Source of the DNA: Uloborus plumipes
Taxonomy: Eukaryota; Arthropoda; Arachnida; Araneae; Uloboridae
Direction of reading: 5' to 3'
NCBI GenBank assembly: GCA_038373865.1
Contig: JAXGGA010004711.1
Coordinates: 1-64,000 of the forward strand
DNA length: 64,000 bases
Within the stretch, counting starts at the first letter, position 1, and each line of letters begins with the position of its first letter. Positions 56,799 to 64,000 of the stretch are shown here, in pieces. The notes beneath the pieces were generated by a model. That model was not told the DNA's origin. It ran no database searches and saw only the letters and a program-made list of their open reading frames with translations. Made by a program: the position numbers and the translations under genes.

Positions 56799-59700
56799 TA
56801 TTTTCGTTTTAATGGTAAGGCCTCTCTGGACGAACTCATAATGCTCCCAAGTCCTGGTAATCCACCAAACAGAGACGAGAATATTTTGTGGATGGAAGCT
56901 CGTTTTGGGCACCTGTCTTACGGGTTTCTTTCATGCAGTCACTGTGCTTTGCACTTACTATTGTCATACAATACCCCTTTTTTATCTACAGTGAATATAC
57001 GGTACATTAACGAGTCGCTAACCTTGTGTTTCAGTAACAATTTACAACAATTTACAATTCTTCAGGCGCTGTAGTCGTTGCACCACCGTTAATTGATATA
57101 TCCATATTTTGGCCCATTGCCGCCAAATATCAAGAGATAGTCCGTAGTGCTACGTAGGATTAGCCTTTAAGGCTCCATACCCCCGACGCTAGTTGGGTCC
57201 CGACTTTTTGCTGTAAATGGTCCTTATGATCTCCTAAGGACCGTTAGCTTAGGATGACTAGCTAAAAGTTACTGTTAAACGCCGCAATGAAACTTTGTAA
57301 AAAATGTGTACAGACTCTCTGTTGACTTTTTGTTCCCACAACCCATCCTTTGCTTTCGGTAGCCATTGTTTCAGCCACCAAAGCGACAAGACGGAATTAA
57401 TGCAGAACTACGACTTATACGTCCCGTTGCTCCATTACGTCATTAAATGTAAGCAGGAAGCCAAATTTTCATTATATACTTAGGGGACTGCCTTACTTAA
57501 TATTGTAGGGGTATTAGTTGGTTCAATACGCCAGTCGGAATGATCTGTTGAAGTTGCCTATATCGATTGCGGCCAGTAATTGTGGAACAGCCCAATAATG
57601 AACACACACAGAAATTCCTTCATACTTATTTAGTAGCTTTAAATAGAGCGAGTCCCATTCTTTGGATGCATCATCCAAACGTATTCGCGCTCTCCAGAAG
57701 ATAATAAAAATTTACTTAGGCTGGTCTGGTTCCGAGGTGCGGAAATCAGTCGCTTAAATATTTGACACGGAAAAAAAAATGTTAACTTTGAAATCTCGAA
57801 AAATTTAACAGCGCCCACTGGCTGATTCAATGCATGTATGAGTTCAGAACCGATATGTTATGTAGCTTTAACCAAATTGTGATCGAAAGAACTGCTTAGA
57901 CGTATCCAATGATCATAGAACAGTGTTCTTTTAGTTTGAACATCTCAAAGGTATTTTTAACAATTACCGAAAAAGATTCGAAATTACTTTATCAAAAAAA
58001 TAAAAACTAATAAAGTTGTAAAAGTATTTATGTGCCCCCTCCCTCAAATATACAGATTCTGGTCAGTTTTCAAATTTTATTATCATGAACAGAAAATAAT
58101 TTAATATTCAAAAGAAAAAAAATACATATGTCTTGCATTCTAAATACCGACACAAATAAGCACTGTTTATTTTATTGTGTACATAAATGACTTTTAAAGT
58201 ATGAAAAATGGCTATTTTTATACCAAAGTTTATTAACTTCTACGTTGTGTTTAACCAAAAAAACAAAAGAGAGGACAAAAAGGGGGGGGGGAGACAAACA
58301 CATATATCCATTTTTCTCATAGAAAAAATATTTTTGGTTAGGTAAAATAATTATTTTTTTTTTTTAAATTGTTCTAACCTTTTGGATCCGGACCATATGT
58401 ATAGAAGTTTTCCTTTCGAGACGGGCGATACAAGTGTTGAACTGTAGATCCCTTTTCCTCTGTAAACGGAGAGGTGGAACGGCAAGCACTTAGGTTTTAT
58501 GACTTCGTAATTTGGATACAAAGCCGTAACCCCGCAGTAAGGGGCTATGAAATCTTGGAAAAATCCCCTGTTCCAAAGGGTAGAAGCGAAGAATTCAACC
58601 CCGTCCTCAAAGGAAAAAAGACTTGCGGTACAGCATGTGTACCACCCGGTTTTTAAAAGTTTTAAGTGTATAAAATGCATTGTGGCCTAAGATAATTCAG
58701 ATATATAAGTATTTGATGTTGGAAGTTGATGTTGGCATATGTTGCAGCAGTCTATCTAGACGGTGCATCTTGTAATAATTGATAGATGTAAATAAAATAA
58801 TTGGTTTCTGAAATAAGAACGGTTAATGATAATGAGGAGTTGGATTGACAATATTTAGTCAAAAAACATTAATTTCATTCTTTCAAAATCTGGAAACAAT
58901 TGAGTATAGTGTAAATTCAAATTAATTCAGTCCACGTTTATAGACACAATATTTAAAATAATTAATGTCACATTAGCATGTAAAATAAATAGTGTGACAG
59001 TTCCTAATCCTTATAAGAAGCGTGTACTCTCGTATATAAATGCCTAAAATTTTTGTGCCTGCAAATTATGAATAAATTTAAACAAAATGAAATTTCTGCG
59101 CTTTATCTCATGATTAATGATTTTTAAGTAACATCTAATGATTCAAATTTTGACTTATTTTTAAACGCACTTCTGACACTTTTATGAATGAGTTTATGAG
59201 TCTAAGGCTCTTGTCAGTTAATTTGAAAATTATGGACTGAATTCTTAGTAAGATTTTGAAAGTGTGGAGATTAGTTTAATTGCTTTCGACGTTTTCTGGA
59301 AAAATCTTCTTTTTAAGAATAATATGGAAGGAAATTTAAGGCAGTGGAGCAAAGAGCAAAACCTGAAACTATAAGATGACTTAATTTATGTTCTTTATTT
59401 TTTATTTATGATTAAGCAAAATAATTTTTAAAAGGAAAAAAAAAAAACTCTTGTTCGATGTTTTCCGTTATTTTATTATCTGCAAATAATAACTTTAGGA
59501 AAAATTCAAGTAGGGAAAATAAGTTTTCCTTTTTTTTTTTGCAATAACTCTGAAAGTTTTTTTTTTTTTTTTTTTTTTTAAATAAGATGTGCTTTAATGA
59601 ACGACAATCTACAATTCGACAGTCAATTTTCGATAGTTGATTTCTTTTAAGTGTCGATTTGAAATAGGTATAACACATACTGTCTGTTTGCGTATTGTGC

Positions 59701-60359
59701 GCCTGGGAGCCACGGACGCTTCTATCTGATAAAAGGGTGATAGGTTTAGGCTGCGCACTACACGATGCCTTCAGCTTTTGTTCACTTTCTACTTCCTCGT
59801 TGCTCCCCCCCCCCCCTTTTTCGAGAAAGTCCGAAGAGACTTCGCGCGTGCGCAAATGCAGCGGAGGTCGCACGAAAAAATTTTAGACAATAATAAAAAA
59901 TAGTATAAAGGTAAATACATTGAGTATAATTTTTTTTAATTCAGTTTGCAGGTAGGCATTGCTAAAAAAAAAAAAAAAACAATTATTTCTGTACAATTGT
60001 GTTCACTCTCATGTACGACACATCTCTTCAGCTAAGAAAATAATGCTAATAGTAAAACTTCAAATGAAAATATTCTTATTTAAAAAATCTACTATGATCA
60101 AACTAACAACAATGGTTAAGTTAACATTTGGAGCCAGATACTCACTATAAAATGTTTGCATTTTAAAACAAAAAACTATTCAGGTCATAGAATACAACAG
60201 TTTTAAAGTTTTCTCTGCCTTTTCTTTGATATTTTCAAGTACCAAATATCAAAAGAATTAGCTGATTTGGGTTGTTTGTATTTTCATCTGAATTGGTAGC
60301 ATTTTAAACACTTTTAATTAAAAATTTCGCTACATATAACTAAAATAGTTTGTTAAACT
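56799..60359. other. No gene called
   Basis: 56800-57640 is GC-balanced but has no recognised domain. 58350-58680 has a 109-codon minus ORF (YTCCTASLFSFEDGVEFF...) with no match I know; it may be a repeat. 59680-59890 carries a relative of the 42640/54370 repeat end. The 153-codon minus ORF at 59412-59873 crosses poly-T tracts and is not credible. Confidence 0.5.
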
Positions 60360-60367
60360 GTTTAAAC

Positions 60368-62280
60368 CAGTGGTTCTCAACCTTTTTTCAACTACCGCCC
60401 CCTTTAAGACTGAAAATGTTTTCAACGCCCCCTTTGCAGAAGGGCGTGAAACGGAAGAGGTTGAGAATTAAAAGCAGTTTTCTTGACCGGTTTAACTCCA
60501 TAATTTGCTCAAATAGATAGATGAAATATGACTATGGAGTAAAAAAACTTCTCAAGCATAAGGATTTTTTTTTTCAAAAGTCAATGTTTTTCCTCCAAAA
60601 AGCAATGTCAAAGAATCAACCAAGTTCCTAGAATAGTTCGTCAAACGAGAGACCCATTTTGAACGTAATAAGAACAAAAATGTTTAAAATAAAAATGCTT
60701 TGTTTTCCACATTTTTTTTAAACCAATATACTTTGAAAAATGCTCTGCGTTCAAATAGCTCCCCAAACACTCCAATCCCAGACCGTGTTGTTCTTATTTA
60801 CTTGCAACTATGCAATACGCATCCCTCATTTATTTCAATAACAAAGTCTGACTTACGATTTTTTTCCAGGCGGGACAAAGACTTGAAACTAACACCCGTA
60901 CATGTCATCCTTAAAGATTATAAATCAGGATTTAATTGGAGGGAAAAAAATGAAGTAAGTAAAATTTACAAACTACAAGATAAGTCCAATTCAGAGATTT
61001 TTTTTAGTATTTTATGGCTTTGAAGGTTAGATAAAATGCCAAAAGTTCCAAGTCCTAATAACGCAGTTACAGCATGCCTTTGGAGACATCACAGTAAAGA
61101 CGACGCTTGTTTTGAAAATGGAGTCTTAAAAACGCAAATCCTTTAGTTTTAGGCTTCGTGGTGTTAAGAGTTAGATTCAGACTAAACCACGGTGAAGCAT
61201 TTAAACTTGGCGTAGTTTTAGACAAGTTTTGGTAACATTAAAGAGAGAAAAAAATCATGAAGTTTTTTCAGAATTGAAAGTAATTTTAATTCTAATTTTA
61301 ATCATATTAGGGGGTCAGAGCTCATTCCGGTGCTCTCTAAAATTTAATTCTTAAAAACCTGAATTTAAACTATTTCTGTTGAGGTTGAGGGAGTGGTAGA
61401 GAATCGGGAGTTTTCTCCGGAAATTTTTTCACATTGCACTCTGAAAAACGCAACTGTGAACCACCTTTAGTACTGTCACGGCGATGCCTTTACAACACAA
61501 AAACTCGGTCAAGTCTGGTGGCTCTCTTCTAGAAATTTTTAGAAACCAACTTCCTAAAAACGCAATTTTAGGCTCTTTTTGGTCATCATTGGGGAAAGAG
61601 TAGGCGTATAGTTCGAGATTCCCTCCCATAATCATTTTTGAAGCAATCATTAGGCTGTTTTTTAAAATGATGGTTTCCCAAGCTCTTCGACATAAATGTT
61701 TTAAAACAAAATGTTTAATCTATGTGTGGTTATGCTAGTAAAAGAGGTGGGTGGTTCTGGATCTCTACGCCGGAAGTTTTTTAAAAGTGAAGTTTTGAAA
61801 ACCAATTTTAAGATATTTTTTGGCTATAAAAGTTAGAGGAGCAGGGGGAGGTAAGGAAGTTAGAACTCTTCTTTGAGCAATTTTTAGATGGCCATCAATA
61901 AAACACAATTTTAAGGCTATTTTAGATAGTTACGTTATGAAAGTGGAGACCAACCTTCAAAAACTTTTTTTGAAATTTAAGTGCTATTGGGAAATTTTGA
62001 CTATATTTGATGACCGTTAGGAGAAGAATCGGGGTTCGGGAGATAACCCCAGAATTTTCTTTTGAAGCTAAATTACTTTCCTTACCGATCTATGGGAAAA
62101 TTGTTTCTTATCGTGCCTGCCCAAAACATGCTCTCTCAAACAAATTTTAAAATATACCTACCGCCCCCTTAGCGCCCAAAAAGTGTCCACCGCCCCCTGC
62201 CGCCCAAAAGAGGTTCACCGCCCCTCAACATCGTCCCACCGCCCACCGAGGGGCGGTATCGCCCCCGTTGAGAACCACTG
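60368..62280. mobile_element. Non-autonomous hAT transposon, 1.9 kb, with perfect 8-bp TSD
   Basis: CAGTGGTTCTCAACC at 60368 is mirrored by GGTTGAGAACCACTG ending at 62280. The perfect duplication GTTTAAAC (60360-60367 and 62281-62288) flanks it. Subterminal regions are rich in CCGCCCCCT. These are hallmark hAT ends. The interior contains no transposase block that I can see. Instead it carries several diverged segments with AAAACGCAATTTTAGGCT-like phrases (about 61120, 61555, 61900), which suggests old internal tandem repeats of roughly 150-350 bp. It would need a transposase in trans. Confidence 0.92.
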
Positions 62281-62288
62281 GTTTAAAC

Positions 62289-62954
62289 GATCACTAATTA
62301 CGGCTCATCGCTTATGCACTTTTGAATTTTCAGTTCGCAATTGAAATTTCTTTTACCTTAATATTAAAATTTATTATGTTGTCTTGATTGTAAATTCAGA
62401 AATCATAAAACTAAAAATAACTTAATCTATAATAATTCTTTCTTCTACCGTGTTTAAGCCAAGCAGATTATTTATATTTTAAAGCTTAATTGTAGAGGGA
62501 AACAAAAAAATAATAAGAGTATTAGTAATAATAATAAAACAAAAGGAAAATGTTTGCTCTTGTCACCAGATTTTTTTTTTAATTCAAAATATAATTTAGT
62601 TCAAGTTTACTTCATAAATGTTTTGCAAAAAAAAAAAAAAAAAAAAAGTACCTTTAATAATGATTTTACTGAGGAAAAAAATAATTAAAAACCTCAAAGT
62701 GCAAGAATGTAAAAAACTTATTAATCCCAAGCTGAGCAGATTTAAGATTTAACTCAGCCATTTTCCGAAATTAACATAAGAATGGGCTTTGTGAGCCTCC
62801 GATATGAAACGCAAACAATCGTTCAGATCTTCCCTCACCCCACGAAGCAATGGTTCCTGCTGTCAAACCACCTTGCCTACCTCCTTGCTTACTCACCGTG
62901 CTCCGGTTTTTTATGAATCTCCTTTTTTATTTCTTCTCTCTCTCTCTCTTTCAG
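62289..62954. other. Intron or upstream region of the receptor gene; no ORF called
   Basis: AT-rich with an A run at 62625-62647. From about 62780 the composition becomes mixed and leads into a long pyrimidine tract (62921-62952) that ends in TTTCAG. It is either intron 1 of the receptor gene, ending at a 3' splice site, or its promoter. Confidence 0.5.
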
Positions 62955-62955
62955 T
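62921..62955 (+). promoter_or_regulatory. 3' splice site or initiator before the receptor leader
   Basis: A (CT)n tract followed by TTTCAG at 62949-62954 is a near-ideal 3' splice site. The same bases give TCAGT, the arthropod initiator consensus, at 62951-62955. CpG-dense sequence begins immediately after. The sequence alone does not decide whether this is an acceptor or a transcription start. Confidence 0.55.
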
Positions 62956-63516
62956 GTATGACCGCCTGGCGGCGCTGGTCTCCTCGTGAGCGGCGGAGCA
63001 GTTGCCACCGATCGAAGACGAATTCTCTCTCCCGCCTCTCGCCCTCCTCTGGAACCATTTCATCTCTCAGAGCGGAAAACGCCCAGTCGGGATCCGCGGC
63101 CTCTGCGATGCGGGCACCCCCGCAAATCACAATCAAACGCTCATTGACTGCTCGCTGAGGGAGCGACACTTGGAGGTGTCGCGCAGACGAGACCTTCACA
63201 CATGTTCTTGCAGACGACTCTCGACTCGCTTTATCTCTTACCTGAGGAGTAGAAAAAAATCATCACTCATCGCTGGCAACAGGTGGTCGAAGAATCACGC
63301 CCACGAAACCAGCTGGAGAGTGCTTCCCGACCCGACAATGTTTTCTAATTATTTTTGCTCTTATTCAACCGATATCAGAACAATACCGATGACAGTTTCC
63401 AGTGACACTAAAAACTATTTGTACTGTGATCTCAGAGGTGAATGTTAAAAAGTGTAACTTTTCACAATAATATAGACACTTTATAATATTTGAGAACGAT
63501 ATATATATATTTAAAA
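62955..63516 (+). other. 5' leader of the receptor gene, CpG-rich, with upstream ORFs
   Basis: Unusually GC- and CpG-rich for this window in its first 300 bases. It contains upstream ATGs opening at 62958 (66 codons, to 63158), 63202 (16 codons, to 63252), 63338 (36 codons, to 63448) and 63442 (14 codons, to 63486). The last is in the receptor frame and ends 30 bases before the receptor ATG, so that ATG cannot be extended upstream without splicing. Several upstream ORFs would be expected to lower translation. No peptide here has a recognisable domain. Confidence 0.5.
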
Positions 63517-64000
63517 ATGGAGGAAATAGCATTCGAAGATACGACGATGTTTCCTTTTACCGCTATGAACTACTCCGATTGCGATTTCTATTTTAATAAC
63601 AGTGATTTCAACATCAGCGATCTGAATGCTACTGGTTGCAACAGCACGCTACAGTTCTTTCAGCGAGAGAGGCATCCCTATATCATTCTAGAGTTTGCTA
63701 AAATACTTTATGGAATTGTGTTTCTGGTGGGACTGTGTGGGAACTCTCTCGTTCTCTACGTGGTACTACGTTTCTCAAAAATGCAGACTGTCACAAACAT
63801 GTACATATTCAACCTCGCTCTGGCCGACGAGATGTTCTTGACGGGACTTCCTTTCCTCATAACCACCATGACTTTTAACTACTGGCCATTCGGTCGACTC
63901 ATGTGCAAGATGTACATGACCACGACCTCCATTAACCAGTTCACCAGTAGTTTGCTGCTGACTGTGATGAGCGCAGATCGATACGTCGCCGTTTGCCACC
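63517..64000 (+). CDS. AstC-R: Allatostatin-C/somatostatin-type receptor (rhodopsin-family GPCR), 5' part
   Basis: A plasma-membrane G-protein-coupled receptor for a C-type allatostatin-like peptide; receptors of this family usually couple to Gi/o. The first 161 residues are present. The extracellular N-terminus (1-54) has five N-glycosylation sequons (N18, N27, N32, N37, N42). TM1 is about 56-84 with GNS at 75-77. TM2 is about 94-116 with LALAD (Asp104). Next comes WPFG in the first outer loop, then C130 at the top of TM3 (disulfide partner). TM3 ends in SADRYVAVCH with DRY at 154-156. NLALADE, FTSSLLLTVMSADRY and the WPFG-CK spacing match arthropod AstC receptors from memory. Opioid, somatostatin and galanin receptors are the nearest alternatives. 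The start has a good context (AAAATGG), and an in-frame stop lies at 63484. No intron interrupts this part; the gene runs off the window. Confidence 0.9.
   Translation, partial: MEEIAFEDTTMFPFTAMNYSDCDFYFNNSDFNISDLNATGCNSTLQFFQRERHPYIILEFAKILYGIVFLVGLCGNSLVLYVVLRFSKMQTVTNMYIFNLALADEMFLTGLPFLITTMTFNYWPFGRLMCKMYMTTTSINQFTSSLLLTVMSADRYVAVCH

Noticed and set aside
59412..59873. 153-codon minus-strand ORF
   Set aside because: It crosses poly-T tracts (Lys runs) and a C run and shows no domain; part overlaps a dispersed-repeat end.
62951..63199. 82-codon minus-strand ORF in the leader
   Set aside because: Antisense of the CpG-rich leader; no motif and no start context.
63002..63448. 148-codon frame before the receptor
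   Set aside because: It begins at TTG, not ATG; only the inner ATG at 63338 could be used, giving a short upstream ORF.
1..64000. CRISPR array, operon or other prokaryotic system
   Set aside because: No regularly spaced identical repeats, no ribosome-binding-site/ORF packing, and splice signals plus eukaryotic transposons throughout.
1..64000. LTR retrotransposon or autonomous LINE
   Set aside because: I found no reverse-transcriptase motif (YxDD context), no paired LTRs and no gag/pol-like long frame.

Overview
The window looks like a piece of an arthropod nuclear genome, most likely a chelicerate such as a spider. It is AT-rich and gene-poor, and its one clear gene codes for an arthropod-type peptide GPCR. 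The organism call is an inference from that receptor and the transposon mix (Tc1/mariner, piggyBac, hAT, Helitron, many MITEs); nothing in the sequence names the species. Coordinates were read by hand and may be off by a few bases at repeat edges.

Genes. The right edge (about 62955-64000) holds the 5' end of a rhodopsin-family receptor of the allatostatin-C/somatostatin type. It has a CpG-rich leader with several upstream ATGs, then a start codon at 63517, and it runs off the window just after the DRY motif. The left edge (49-188, polyA signal at 230) may be the last exon of another gene that begins outside the window. One isolated, well-spliced candidate exon of unknown identity lies at 30809-30933. 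I found no other convincing host gene; the roughly 62 kb between the edges reads as intergenic or intronic DNA.

Mobile DNA. Three Tc1/mariner-superfamily elements have both ends and TA target duplications. They are 11382-12599 (catalytic spacing 36, one nonsense codon), 23702-25122 (49-bp TIRs, one nonsense and one frameshift) and 47823-49245 (Tc3-like, decayed, with symmetric internal direct repeats). A truncated Tc1-like end and a mariner remnant lie at 55444-56045. Two TTAA-flanked piggyBac-type elements sit at 40850-41072 and 41915-42470. The second keeps the cysteine-rich tail of the transposase, and a related copy of its host repeat without the insertion lies at 54135-54465. A 1.9-kb non-autonomous hAT with a perfect 8-bp target duplication fills 60368-62280. 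A Helitron 3' end is visible at 25821-25850.

Other repeats. A 0.5-0.65-kb foldback element occurs three times (33197, 49370, 56149). Short elements with CCC...TAGCA ends, each filled with its own short motif in both orientations, lie at 4613, 14426 and 38233. A roughly 147-bp tandem array is at 45358-46075, with a partial copy at 52351. Mosaic tandem duplications occupy 34533-35875. Two tRNA-like SINE heads, several other MITEs and long (TA)n tracts complete the picture.

The parts do not form one pathway. The window records repeated waves of DNA transposons around one neuropeptide-receptor gene.
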